Assembly (NCBI GenBank): GCA_903920005.1
Contig: CAIXKI010000249.1
Coordinates: 1-40,140 of the forward strand
Source of the DNA: an uncultured delta proteobacterium
GTDB taxonomy: Bacteria > Bdellovibrionota_C > UBA2361 > OMII01
Reading direction: 5' to 3'
Length of the DNA stretch: 40,140 nucleotides
In this document: piece after piece, positions 1-8,964 of the stretch
How the letters are laid out: each line of letters begins with the position of its first letter
Numbering within the stretch: the stretch's first letter is position 1
Position numbers and translations under genes: made by a program
The notes under the pieces: model-generated
What the model was told of the DNA's origin: nothing
What the model saw: the letters and a program-made list of their open reading frames with translations, nothing else
The model's database searches: none

Positions 1-70
1 ACGATACACCCACGATTTTATATTCCGAGCCAAGCACGGCCTACAAACGGTACCGAGAAAAATACCATGA
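1..70 (+). CDS. C-terminal tail of an upstream gene, probably pilN (partial)
   Basis: A + strand frame is open from the window edge and ends with TGA at 68-70, which overlaps the next ATG (67-69) in an ATGA coupling. Only about 22 residues are visible, including YTHDFIFRAK. Position directly before a pilO-like gene and upstream of pilQ suggests PilN, the inner-membrane assembly protein that pairs with PilO. The frame of the next gene is also open to the edge, so this call rests on the ATGA overlap and gene order rather than on recognisable sequence. Confidence 0.35.
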   Translation, partial: RYTHDFIFRAKHGLQTVPRKIP

Positions 71-663
71 GGATGAAAACCCACGTCTGGTTAAGAGCCG
101 CCGCGCGACGGGCCCGTAACGCTCCAAGTTGGATGATGACTTGTATAGCGCTTGGGAGTCTTGTGTCACAGGCGTATGTACTATTTTTCTTTGTGATTAA
201 TCCTCAGAGAATGTCTGGCAATCAAAGGGTCCAAGCGAGTGTTCAAGCAAGCGAGGACGCCGCGCGTGAAGGAGCGCTCTCCCTCAAATTGTCAGTGATG
301 CGCCAGGAGGTGCGGCGACGAGAGGCCGAGCTGCGACTGGGTGCTCTCGCTACCCCCGCCCAGATTGAAGCGATAGCGCGCTCCTTCGTTGTTGAATCGC
401 TGCAAAAAAGAGGGGGGAGGCTTGTAGTCTTTGAGCGGCGGGCTGAGCCAAGGCTGAGTGCCAATATCGGACTCTTCTTTCGAGGCGAAGGAGATTTTAG
501 AGCAATCCATCAACTTCTAACGGATCTATCGGCGAGTGCCCTACCGCTATCTCTCCATCAGGTAGTGGTGAGTAACGATGTTTCTAGCTCGCGAATTCTT
601 TCATTCTCAATTCTTGCTTCACTAGCGGTTGGCTCAAAGGCCAGTGAGGAGTGCTTGCTGTAG
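67..663 (+). CDS. PilO-like type IV pilus inner-membrane assembly protein
   Basis: The 198-residue product has a short basic N-terminus, one hydrophobic segment at about residues 22-45, a charged helical (coiled-coil-like) stretch at about 60-100, and a small mixed alpha/beta C-terminal domain. This is the PilO/GspM-type architecture. PilO dimerises with PilN in the inner membrane and links the pilus motor to the secretin. Its place just ahead of pilQ supports the role. The family is poorly conserved in sequence, so the name rests on architecture and context. ATG at 67 is chosen because it overlaps the upstream stop; a second ATG lies at 73. Confidence 0.6.
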   Translation: MRMKTHVWLRAAARRARNAPSWMMTCIALGSLVSQAYVLFFFVINPQRMSGNQRVQASVQASEDAAREGALSLKLSVMRQEVRRREAELRLGALATPAQIEAIARSFVVESLQKRGGRLVVFERRAEPRLSANIGLFFRGEGDFRAIHQLLTDLSASALPLSLHQVVVSNDVSSSRILSFSILASLAVGSKASEECLL

Positions 664-1062
664 CCGCGTTTGAAAAAAGCTCCACAATGCGGCTCCGCGC
701 AAAACGCCGAACCGGAACCTTGTTTGAAAACGCACTGTTTATTGCAGAGCCTCTGCGCTCCAACGTTGTTGACATCGTCAGCGTAAAATTTAAGCGCCTT
801 TTGAAAAGGGCTAACCATCTCATCTGGGAGAGTTCGAATCGTAGATCAAACTAACACTCGGGTGAGTGAAGATTGAATCAGTCGAGAGAAGTTGATTCGG
901 AGATCTCACAAGAGCCCCCTCGAACGCGTCGATGGGGCCGTGGAAATGAGGATGCTACGTGATGCATAAAGCGCAAACTAGGCCGATGCTTTTGAGAGCC
1001 GATCGCTATCGAGGCGAGGCGCTCGTAATCCATGTAGTAGTCCAGATCTTCGGGGGTACGTC
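664..1062 (+). other. Gap between pilO-like gene and pilQ with chained tiny ORFs; no recognisable pilP
   Basis: This 399-base stretch sits where pilP normally lies, but no frame encodes a PilP-sized lipoprotein. Three short + strand ORFs are chained: GTG 651 to TAA 854 (67 codons, overlapping the pilO-like end), TTG 873 to TGA 962 (29 codons), and ATG 962 to TAG 1075 (37 codons, in TGATG overlap with the previous one and running into pilQ). None resembles a known family and their composition is basic and irregular. They could be a decayed pilP, real small proteins, or chance ORFs in a leader for pilQ. Confidence 0.4.
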
Positions 1063-3720
1063 ATGCTCAGTCTAGTTGACAGTCGACGCTTGGCCTTGTT
1101 TGGTCTCGTCTGCGCTTTCATCGCAGCGCCACTCGCCCATGGAGCCCCCTCCACTATCGATAGTTCTCTCTCTTCGGCGCGTCGTGCCTTGGGTGTTTCG
1201 TCGATGAATGGGGTTGGAGTCGAGGTGGCCAGAGGCCAGGGCGTAGAGCAAATTTATATCGCCGTTAAGAACCCGAATCCCAAATTCACGGTAAACAAAC
1301 TTTCAAATCCTCCTCGCCTCGTAATCGATTTACAATCAGAGCGAGTTACAGGAAGCAAGCGATGGCCTATCGCCGATCTTGAGTCGGTGTCTAGCATTCG
1401 TCTAGGGGCTCAGGCATCGGCGGCTCGGGTGGTGCTCGACCTCTCTGATGGCTCAGATGTTTCACATGAAGTAACTACCATCAACGGTAATGTGGTTGTA
1501 TCCTTGAGAACTGGCGGCGCCGCCCATGGACTTCAGGGAGTGGCTAGCGTGATTCAGCCTGTCACGCCTATCGCTTCGAAATCATCCACACAGCATAGGG
1601 AGAAAATTGAGGTTAAAGCTGAGCCGCGATTGCCGGAGATTGACGACTCTGAAGACCTTCACCAGGAAGAGAGTGTAGACATTATTGAGAAGCCGGCAGT
1701 TCCGCTGATTCTTCCCGTTAGCAAAAAGACGGAGGCAGCAAGTAAAGGCATCGCTGAAGTTCCCGCGCAACCTGAGTTGGAATTGGTTCACCAGGTAAGT
1801 CGAGCCATTTCGGCAGAAGTTCAACCGTCAATCGTGAAGGCCGCATTTCGAGAGGGAGGGATCTCCCATGTGAAGAGCGTGAAGCTTCAGGGGGCGAAAG
1901 GCTCTGGAAGCTCGGTATCAGTAGATCTTCTCGGCAAACCGGAGTTCTCTATCGCTCGCACCGCGCCGTCGGAATACGTACTGACCGTGAAAAACGCGAC
2001 GGTATCGGAGGACGCGCTGAGCACGACACTCTTTTCAGAGTCTCAATCCGCGGCTATTCGGTCGGTTCGATCTGCGGCGTTGGGCAAAGATGCTCTCGTA
2101 AGGATTTTCGCGCAGCCTAATGTGTACCTGACCGCGCGTGTTGAAGGTGAAACTATCGTCGTAGAGGAGACGGAAGATCTAAAGAAAGTAGTCGATGATA
2201 TGCGGGCCCAATTAGCTCCTGGCACGACGAATCCTGAAAAGCCGAAAGCCATGGATGGTAAGGACAATAAGGCTGTCGCTCCGAAAGTCGAAGAGGCTCC
2301 GAAGAAGGGGAACGTTGCCGCCAAAGCCGAGAAGGTAGATGCCAAGGAAGCTCCTGAAGAGATGAGTGACCTTGAGGTTCAACAGCTTCTCGGCGATACC
2401 GCTCGATACACTGGCAAGCTTATTTCCCTGGACCTACAGGATACGGATATCGATAACGCTCTTAGAATTATAGCAGAGGTCTCCAATCTAAATATCGTCG
2501 CGAGTGAGGATGTCGTCGGTAAGGTTACGCTTCGCTTGACCGATGTCCCATGGGATCAGGCGCTCGACGTGATTCTGAAGACTCATGGGCTCGATAAGGT
2601 TCGCGAGGGGAATGTGATGCGAATCGCCCCAATCGAGAAGCTTAGAACAGAGCGCGAACTCCTCAAGCAGGTCCAAGTTGCTGAAGCGGAGCTTGAGCCG
2701 CTAAGCGTTAAATATCTTCGTGTAAGTTACGGAAAAGCTTCTGAGTTGAAAGCGCTTGTTGAGACGGTCTTGTCTGAGCGTGGAACCGTTGCCTATGACG
2801 AGCGTTCTAATCAACTTATTGTGAAGGATATTGAATCGGGAATTAAGAACGTGACGGAGTTGGTCGCGAAGGTCGATTTAAGGACTCCTCAAGTTCTTCT
2901 GGAGACACAAATTGTAGAGGCCAGCCGAAATCTCTCTCGCGAGTTGGGTAGTGAGCTTGGGTTCCAGTATATCCAGTCGCCTTCGACGGGTAATGGAACG
3001 GGTCTTAACTTTCCATCCGCGATATCAGTGGGAGGCAGCGCGATTCCGGGTGCGGCAGGTATCACTGGTTCGGCGTTTCCTATCGCGTCTTCCGCGGTGG
3101 GTGGATCGGCCGTGACGATGCTCTTTGATAGCGCGGACGGCACGAAGTCGCTCGAATTGCGACTCTCTCAGCTTGAGCAAGAGGGACGTGTGCGAATCGT
3201 GAGCCGCCCGGCGGTCGCGACCACCAATAATAAGCCTGCCGAGATTAAGAGCGTTGAGAAATATCGAGTAAAACTTCCAAACGGGGGAACCTCAGTAGCT
3301 ACTGGTTCTGGAGCGACCGCGGCTGGAAGTGGCAGCAACGCTACTGAAACGATTGAAGCGGGAATTATTTTGAACGTAACCCCACAGGCGTCGCCGGATT
3401 ACTACATCTTGCTCGATATCAAAGCCAAGTCTAGTAGCTTCGGGTCTAAGTCTGTTGATGGAATTCCGAATGAGATTGAGCGTAGCGCTAGTTCGTCTGT
3501 TCTCGTATCGAGCGGCCAGACATTTGCGCTCGGCGGTATCTATAAGATCAATGAAGCGGATCGAGTGACCGGAGTTCCGTTCTTTAAAGACATTCCGTTT
3601 CTTGGAACGTTCTTCCGTCGTTCTCAGACTGACAATTCTGATGAAGAGTTGCTCTTCTTCATCACACCACGAATCGTTGAGGGCAGTTTTGACGATGCTA
3701 CCATGAAGACAGCTTCTTAG
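1063..3720 (+). CDS. pilQ: Type IV pilus secretin PilQ
   Basis: PilQ forms the multimeric outer-membrane channel through which the type IV pilus passes. The 885-residue product has a signal peptide (about 1-27, ending near AHGA), an AMIN domain at about 55-135 that in this family binds peptidoglycan, and a second AMIN-like beta segment at about 265-355. A charged, Lys/Glu/Pro-rich linker follows. The secretin STN domain is at about 450-510 (SLDLQDTDIDNALRIIAEVS), an N1-type domain at about 545-605, and the secretin barrel at about 607-880. The barrel has the usual TPQVLLETQIVEASR entry and a closing segment with GVPFFKDIPFLGTFFR. Length is within the range of delta-proteobacterial PilQ. The start has a GGGGG Shine-Dalgarno run about 7 bases upstream. 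Confidence 0.95.
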   Translation: MLSLVDSRRLALFGLVCAFIAAPLAHGAPSTIDSSLSSARRALGVSSMNGVGVEVARGQGVEQIYIAVKNPNPKFTVNKLSNPPRLVIDLQSERVTGSKRWPIADLESVSSIRLGAQASAARVVLDLSDGSDVSHEVTTINGNVVVSLRTGGAAHGLQGVASVIQPVTPIASKSSTQHREKIEVKAEPRLPEIDDSEDLHQEESVDIIEKPAVPLILPVSKKTEAASKGIAEVPAQPELELVHQVSRAISAEVQPSIVKAAFREGGISHVKSVKLQGAKGSGSSVSVDLLGKPEFSIARTAPSEYVLTVKNATVSEDALSTTLFSESQSAAIRSVRSAALGKDALVRIFAQPNVYLTARVEGETIVVEETEDLKKVVDDMRAQLAPGTTNPEKPKAMDGKDNKAVAPKVEEAPKKGNVAAKAEKVDAKEAPEEMSDLEVQQLLGDTARYTGKLISLDLQDTDIDNALRIIAEVSNLNIVASEDVVGKVTLRLTDVPWDQALDVILKTHGLDKVREGNVMRIAPIEKLRTERELLKQVQVAEAELEPLSVKYLRVSYGKASELKALVETVLSERGTVAYDERSNQLIVKDIESGIKNVTELVAKVDLRTPQVLLETQIVEASRNLSRELGSELGFQYIQSPSTGNGTGLNFPSAISVGGSAIPGAAGITGSAFPIASSAVGGSAVTMLFDSADGTKSLELRLSQLEQEGRVRIVSRPAVATTNNKPAEIKSVEKYRVKLPNGGTSVATGSGATAAGSGSNATETIEAGIILNVTPQASPDYYILLDIKAKSSSFGSKSVDGIPNEIERSASSSVLVSSGQTFALGGIYKINEADRVTGVPFFKDIPFLGTFFRRSQTDNSDEELLFFITPRIVEGSFDDATMKTAS

Positions 3721-3750
3721 GATCTGATAGGCGAAAGCGAGGATAGATAT

Positions 3751-4731
3751 ATGAAGAGAACATACATACTAGCAAGCGCTGTCTGCGCGACACTCGTCGC
3801 TCTCGGATGTGGAGGAAACGGGGCGTCAAACAACGATCAAGGAATGTCTGTGACATTTCTTGGGCTCTTTTCGTCTCTCCCCGCGACAAATAATAATAAC
3901 GGAGGTGCTAATCTGGCGACCTCGGGACAGGGTGGATGCGCGCAGCTTCCGACTGCTATAACGGGTGGGTATTTGTCGCTTAGTCAGGTGACTATAGATC
4001 CGTCATCGACCCCGCTTCCTGGTTTTGTACCCTTGGCGGTTGACCCGAGCGGCGCCGTGAGCGCTATCGTGGGAGTTCAAAATAACTTGTATGGCCAGTT
4101 CTATCGCGCGGATCGGGTGCTGCTGGAGTACTATGTTGCTGGAGCGAGTATTCAGCCGCCGTCCACAAACATCGCGGTCAATTTCCTCGCGGGTCCCTCT
4201 GAGTCTGGTTCCCAGATAAACAACACCACTGCCGGAGGTACTGGCACTGGCGGGACAGGCGGGACGACCGGCTCAACCTCAGGCACCGGTCGAGGAATTA
4301 GACAGCCGATCGTAACCAGTTTGCCCCCATCCTTCGGGCAGGTCTGTAATCGCTCATTTGCTCAAATTCCCGTGATTCCGGCGCCTATTCGGGAGTGGCT
4401 TAACTTTAATCGCAATCAGCTACCAGCCCCTCCATACGATCTTGAGGTGGTTGTGAAGCTTTCGGGTCTCTCCTCGTCTGGAAATCGTTACGACACGAAT
4501 ACGGGCGTATTTTCATTTAATATTATTCCTGAGTACTCAATCGATCCCACTGGTGAAAGCGATGGAACTGACGACACAACGGTCGATCCAACGCCGACGC
4601 CATCTGCGCTCGTGGGCTCTCTTTCGACTGATGACGAGGCCGTTGATGCAAGTTCTGAGGGATTAGACGAGCTTGAAAAAGCGTTCGGGGTGCAGAGCTC
4701 GGTAGGTGGAGAGGTCGGAGCGTTAGAGTAA
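3751..4731 (+). CDS. Predicted lipoprotein of unknown function, pilQ-linked
   Basis: I do not recognise a family. The 326-residue product begins with a lipoprotein signal (LVALGC, Cys at residue 20), so it is probably lipidated and exported. The body is rich in Ser, Thr, Gly, Asn and Pro. A Gly/Thr low-complexity stretch lies at about residues 156-180 and an acidic, Asp/Thr/Pro-rich tail follows residue 265. It starts 30 bases after pilQ, with GAGG about 9 bases before the ATG, so it is probably co-transcribed. A surface or pilus-associated role is inferred from position only. Confidence 0.8.
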   Translation: MKRTYILASAVCATLVALGCGGNGASNNDQGMSVTFLGLFSSLPATNNNNGGANLATSGQGGCAQLPTAITGGYLSLSQVTIDPSSTPLPGFVPLAVDPSGAVSAIVGVQNNLYGQFYRADRVLLEYYVAGASIQPPSTNIAVNFLAGPSESGSQINNTTAGGTGTGGTGGTTGSTSGTGRGIRQPIVTSLPPSFGQVCNRSFAQIPVIPAPIREWLNFNRNQLPAPPYDLEVVVKLSGLSSSGNRYDTNTGVFSFNIIPEYSIDPTGESDGTDDTTVDPTPTPSALVGSLSTDDEAVDASSEGLDELEKAFGVQSSVGGEVGALE

Positions 4732-4778
4732 AGGACTATAGATCTAAGCTCATGGGCTCAAGCTGGAGGATGATTACT

Positions 4779-5807
4779 ATGCAAAGCTACAACAGGCGAT
4801 ATGTCGTAGGGGTTCTTGTAGCGCTCAGCGTGATTGGCTGTATGGGCGGATCGGGAAGTACAGACGGAGGCTCCGCCAAAGACCCGGGGTATCGCGACGA
4901 GGTGTATGTTGGTGATGACGAGACGTTGGGCTCTATGCAGCTCACGCTTGATTCCGAGTCTCTTGCGGTTGGTGATACAACTGGATTTCAGGTTGTGGTG
5001 GTTGATTCCGCGGGACAGCCCGTTCCAAGCCTCACTGTTATCTGTGATTCTGAAGAGGGCGTGGCAATTATTGAACCGTCGACTGGATTCGAACTAACCA
5101 GCGCCAGTGGGGCCATGAGTGGCGTCATTGGGTGTGAACGCCCGGGGAGCTTCCAGTTGGTATGTCGTTTAAGTATCGGGGCCAATCGCCGGGAGTTCGC
5201 GTCGGTTCGCTGCACGGGAGAGGTTCCTTCCGGTTTCCAAGGGTTCCCTGGATCTGGCGGTGGAGGTCTTGGGGGCGGTGTGCAGAACAACGATAATGGA
5301 GAGGTTCAGATCGTCGAGGCGGGTTTCGAGGATGATGGAAGCCTAAGCTCCTCCGACGTGTCCTCAGATGCCTCGATTGATATGTTTCAGATCTCTGACT
5401 GTGAGCCGACGACAGCGACGCAAGAGCTGGAGCCTTTCTACACTACATACGTGAATCTTAAAGTGCAGAACAACCTCACAGAGCGGGTGACCTTTTCGTA
5501 TCTCACCTATTCGGTGGATGTGAACAACACCGGAAGCGAGTTTGAGTCGAGTAATATCGCTCTGACTAGAGTCGCGGACTCAACGCTTAGTCAGAACGGC
5601 GAGACTGGGAATATCATCGTCCCAATCTTTACTGGCTATAACGGTGGCAAATGGGCGGGCGATCCTCTGGGACGGGGAGAGCAGTTTACGACCCCAGGTG
5701 CCAAAGCGGTTACCTTTACCTTAGTTGGGGAGACTGCGTCTGGCGATCTCGTTCGGATCTCGGCGGCGGTCACTGGTAACTTCAGCAACTACAATCGTTG
5801 CTCGTAA
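4779..5807 (+). CDS. Predicted lipoprotein with an Ig-like segment, pilQ-linked
   Basis: No specific family is recognised. From ATG 4779 the product is 342 residues; this start is preferred over 4752 or 4770 because GGAGG lies at the right distance from it. It has a basic N-terminus, a hydrophobic stretch and a lipobox ending VIGC. Residues about 45-125 look like a bacterial Ig-like (Big_1-type) domain: LTLDSESLAVGDTTGFQVVV followed by a G-Q-P-V-P turn. A Gly-rich linker (about 140-155) leads to a second beta-rich region. It follows the previous lipoprotein by 47 bases and probably closes the pilus operon. Confidence 0.8.
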   Translation: MQSYNRRYVVGVLVALSVIGCMGGSGSTDGGSAKDPGYRDEVYVGDDETLGSMQLTLDSESLAVGDTTGFQVVVVDSAGQPVPSLTVICDSEEGVAIIEPSTGFELTSASGAMSGVIGCERPGSFQLVCRLSIGANRREFASVRCTGEVPSGFQGFPGSGGGGLGGGVQNNDNGEVQIVEAGFEDDGSLSSSDVSSDASIDMFQISDCEPTTATQELEPFYTTYVNLKVQNNLTERVTFSYLTYSVDVNNTGSEFESSNIALTRVADSTLSQNGETGNIIVPIFTGYNGGKWAGDPLGRGEQFTTPGAKAVTFTLVGETASGDLVRISAAVTGNFSNYNRCS

Positions 5808-6047
5808 GACCAGTTCGCTGGTTGGTGACACCTGATTTATTGTCGCGCATATCGATATTTTGGCCGCAACTTCGCGTCCCTTCGCCAAAACTCTCAAAAT
5901 GGTTACGGGGGAACTTTTTTTATCAGCGTGCTCGGCGACTAGAGGCGGAGATGGCCTGGCTAACTTACTGGACTTACGACCATAAGGCTGGAAAAAGTTC
6001 TTCCTCCTCTTGGCTTTCGTAGCGCTTCATGGCTAGGATACGGCCCC

Positions 6048-6518
6048 ATGGACATCAAGGATATCGAAAACATCATCAAGATTCTCAAGCAGAACGAAGT
6101 AACTGAGTTCGAGCTTGAGCAAGAAGGGACGCGCGTCAAGTTGTCACGGACAACAGGCGGTGCCTATGTGGCGGCAGAAGCTCGATGGGACATGGTTCCA
6201 GCGGTCCAAGTTTCTGCTCCAATCGCGACCGGTGCGGCGGCATCCACCGCGGCTCCCCAGGAGGATCTTGGGCGCTACGTGAAGGTTGAATCGCCAATCG
6301 TTGGTACGTTTTACCGTCGAGCGTCTCCCGACGCGGAACTCTTCGTCAAAGAGGGTGATATAGTGAGCAAGGGCGATACGCTTTGCATCATTGAGGCTAT
6401 GAAGTTGATGAACGAGATCGAGGCTACGACCTCGGGCCGGCTCGTTAAGATCCTTAGCTCTGACGGGCAGGTTGTTGAGTTCGGCGAGACTCTTTTCCTG
6501 ATCGATCCATCGGCATAA
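6048..6518 (+). CDS. accB: Biotin carboxyl carrier protein of acetyl-CoA carboxylase
   Basis: BCCP carries the biotin that shuttles carboxylate between biotin carboxylase and carboxyltransferase in the first step of fatty acid synthesis. The 156-residue protein has the usual layout. An N-terminal helical segment (about 1-45, EFELEQEGTRVKLSR) precedes an Ala/Pro-rich linker (about 50-72) and a biotinyl domain (about 78-155). The biotin-accepting lysine is K119 in EAMKLM, and SPIVGTFYR opens the domain. It is followed 4 bases later by accC, the standard accBC pair. AGGA lies about 10 bases before the ATG. Confidence 0.97.
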   Translation: MDIKDIENIIKILKQNEVTEFELEQEGTRVKLSRTTGGAYVAAEARWDMVPAVQVSAPIATGAAASTAAPQEDLGRYVKVESPIVGTFYRRASPDAELFVKEGDIVSKGDTLCIIEAMKLMNEIEATTSGRLVKILSSDGQVVEFGETLFLIDPSA

Positions 6519-6522
6519 CCAG

Positions 6523-7881
6523 ATGAGCGCCCCTTTATTTCAAAAAGTTCTGATCGCGAACCGAGGAGAGATCGCTCTCCGCATCATTCGAGCATGTCAC
6601 GAGCTAGGCATTAAAACCGTAGCAGTACATTCAAAAGCTGACGAAGATGCTCTTCATGTAAAGTTGGCAACCGAGAGCGTGTGTATCGGGCCGGCACTTG
6701 CAAAGGAGAGCTATCTTAATATCGCTTCGATCATGTCCGCGGCGGTTGCGACTCGCGCCGATGCTATCCATCCAGGATACGGGTTCCTAAGCGAAAACTC
6801 CGCTTTTGCTGAAATTTGCGCAAGTTGTGGGATTACCTTTATCGGGCCTACCGTCCGAAGCATGAGGATCATGGGCGATAAGGCTCGTGCCCGTCGTGTC
6901 GCTGATAAGGTTGGCGTTCCAACAATTCCGGGCGACAGTAAGGGGCTCCTCGATCCTAAAGAAGGGCTTGTCATTGCTGAGAAAGCTGGCTTCCCGATCC
7001 TCCTCAAGGCGTGTGCTGGTGGTGGCGGACGTGGAATGAAGATCGTCAAGAACGCGGACGAGTTCGTCTCTACCTTCCAGACAGCTCAGCGTGAAGTTGA
7101 GGCTGCTTTCGGGGACGGACACCTCCTCGTTGAGAAATATCTCCCCAAGGTTCGACATATTGAAGTGCAGGTCGCGGGTGACGTTGCTCATAACGCGATT
7201 CACCTCGGTATTCGAGATTGTTCTATTCAACGCCGGTATCAGAAAGTGCTCGAGGAGTCTCCATCGATTGGACTTCCAGAGAAACTTCAAAATCAGATTC
7301 AGGATGCCGCGCTGGAGCTTGTTAAGTCGGTTAACTATACCAGTCTGGGAACCGTTGAGTTTCTTGCCGATCTTGAGGCCGAGAAGTTTTATTTCATCGA
7401 GATGAACACTCGCCTTCAGGTGGAGCATCCTGTTACCGAAATGGTAACGGATACCGATCTCGTTAAGGAGCAGATCCGACTTGCGGCTGGCATCGAGCTT
7501 TCGTGGCAGCAGAAGGATATTAAGATAGTGGGCCACGCTATTGAGGCCCGTATCAACGCGGAAGATCCTAGAACCCTTATTCCGTCACCGGGGCTTATCA
7601 AGAGTTACCACCCTCCAGGAGGGAACGGTGTACGAGTAGATTCAGCGATATATGCCGGGTACTCTGTTAAACCGTATTACGATTCTCTTATCTCCAAGCT
7701 CATCGTTAGGGATAAGGATAGAGCGTCATGCATAAAGAAGCTCTTAGTAGCTCTTGATGAGTACCTCATCGACGGCATCTCGACCAACATCGAGCTTCAC
7801 CGAAGAATCTTGTCGCACCCTGACTTCCAGAGTGGTAACTTCTCCACGAAGTTCCTCGATCAAGTTCAACTCTTCGGATAG
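6523..7881 (+). CDS. accC: Biotin carboxylase subunit of acetyl-CoA carboxylase
   Basis: The enzyme uses ATP and bicarbonate to carboxylate the biotin on AccB. At 452 residues it is the normal length. It shows the N-terminal fold (KVLIANRGEIALRIIRAC), the HPGYGFLSEN motif, the ATP-grasp glycine loop (KACAGGGGRGM) and the CSIQRRYQKVLEESPS segment. The catalytic EMNTRLQVEHPVTE stretch and the C-terminal biotin carboxylase domain follow. All usual active-site residues appear present. Only 4 bases separate it from accB and there is no clear ribosome site of its own, so translation is probably coupled. Confidence 0.98.
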   Translation: MSAPLFQKVLIANRGEIALRIIRACHELGIKTVAVHSKADEDALHVKLATESVCIGPALAKESYLNIASIMSAAVATRADAIHPGYGFLSENSAFAEICASCGITFIGPTVRSMRIMGDKARARRVADKVGVPTIPGDSKGLLDPKEGLVIAEKAGFPILLKACAGGGGRGMKIVKNADEFVSTFQTAQREVEAAFGDGHLLVEKYLPKVRHIEVQVAGDVAHNAIHLGIRDCSIQRRYQKVLEESPSIGLPEKLQNQIQDAALELVKSVNYTSLGTVEFLADLEAEKFYFIEMNTRLQVEHPVTEMVTDTDLVKEQIRLAAGIELSWQQKDIKIVGHAIEARINAEDPRTLIPSPGLIKSYHPPGGNGVRVDSAIYAGYSVKPYYDSLISKLIVRDKDRASCIKKLLVALDEYLIDGISTNIELHRRILSHPDFQSGNFSTKFLDQVQLFG

Positions 7882-7884
7882 GAA

Positions 7885-8928
7885 ATGATAACTACAATCG
7901 CTTGGCGCCCCGTTCGTTCGTCCTTTTTGCGAAGGGCAGTGTTTTCTGTCGGATTCGCGTCGGTTGTGATGTTGAGCGCTCCCTTAATTGCTGGAGCAGA
8001 GGAGCGGCCCGAGGTCGTTCTTTCGGAGACCTCGTTCGATTTCGGTTCGGTCGCTCAAGGCTCGAAAGTTGTTCGAGAGATCGACATTAAAAACACCGGA
8101 ACAGCTGATCTTATCATCCAGAGGGTGTCTCCATCGTGTGGATGCACTACCACGGCAGTGAGCTCTCCAACCGTAAAGCCGGGAGCTTCGGAGAAGATTA
8201 GAATTACTTTTGACACGAGCGGATTCTTCGGTCCCAAGAAGAAGACAGTGTCTGTCCTGACCAATGATCCAGAGAATCCCGAACGAGTGTTTACCCTTAC
8301 TGGTCATGTAGCGACCGGGCTTACTACAACTCCGACGAAGATTGAGTTCGGCGAGGTTTTTCCAACCTCCGCAAAGGGGGTTCGTGTTCAGGAGGTTTCT
8401 TTGGAGGTCGAGGACGGATCGAGCCTCGAGGTTGCGAACGTCGGATCTTTGTCTAAGTATCTCAAGCTATCTCCGGTCGTAAAACAGGGCCGTCGGGCGA
8501 CGGTACAGGTAGAGCTTCTTCCCAATGCTCCCAAGGGAGATTTGCGAGATAGGATAGTCTTTGAGTTTGTTGACGATAGGCGGGCTCCGGTCAATGTTCC
8601 GGTAATTGCCTCCGTTAAAGGGGACCTAAGAGTTTCACCGGCCACGATTTCGTTCGGGGTCGTCGAGGGGCGTGAAGTTCTTGAGCGTCGAGTCCGATTT
8701 GAAAATAAATCCGCTCAGAGCGTATCGGTTCGTTCGATTAAGAGTTCTGATCCAGCGGTATCGGCGTCGCTCGTAGAGGTACAGCCAGGAAAGCAGGGTG
8801 TTGTCATCGTGAAGGTCGATCCGACCCGTGTCCGTGGGGATCTCAAAGCAACCGTGGAGCTAAACACGACTCACCCGGTAGAGAATCAGATCGTTCTGAA
8901 TGTCTACGGAGTTCAGCCTCCAAAATAG
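7885..8928 (+). CDS. Exported DUF1573 domain protein
   Basis: The 347-residue product has an N-terminal signal peptide (about 1-38, ending near IAGA) followed by beta-sandwich repeats. The first repeat is a clear DUF1573 unit: SETSFDFGSVAQGSKV, then the hallmark SPSCGCTTT around residue 83 and a KPGASEKIRITFDTSG stretch. At least two more ASH/HYDIN-like repeats follow, at about 145-230 and about 240-345 (PATISFGVVEGREV). The biochemical role of the family is not settled. The gene starts 3 bases after the accC stop, so it rides on the acetyl-CoA carboxylase operon, which says little about its own job. Confidence 0.88.
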   Translation: MITTIAWRPVRSSFLRRAVFSVGFASVVMLSAPLIAGAEERPEVVLSETSFDFGSVAQGSKVVREIDIKNTGTADLIIQRVSPSCGCTTTAVSSPTVKPGASEKIRITFDTSGFFGPKKKTVSVLTNDPENPERVFTLTGHVATGLTTTPTKIEFGEVFPTSAKGVRVQEVSLEVEDGSSLEVANVGSLSKYLKLSPVVKQGRRATVQVELLPNAPKGDLRDRIVFEFVDDRRAPVNVPVIASVKGDLRVSPATISFGVVEGREVLERRVRFENKSAQSVSVRSIKSSDPAVSASLVEVQPGKQGVVIVKVDPTRVRGDLKATVELNTTHPVENQIVLNVYGVQPPK

Positions 8929-8964
8929 CTTGACCCGTCGTTCTGGAAGGGCGGTAATGGAGGG

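Noticed and set aside
6010-6039. TTGGCT and TAGGAT as a promoter for accB
   Set aside because: The -10-like TAGGAT contains the probable Shine-Dalgarno and would give an almost leaderless message; evidence is too thin.
6787-7536. A 249-codon - strand ORF inside accC
   Set aside because: It is fully antisense to a well-conserved biotin carboxylase and has no family resemblance.
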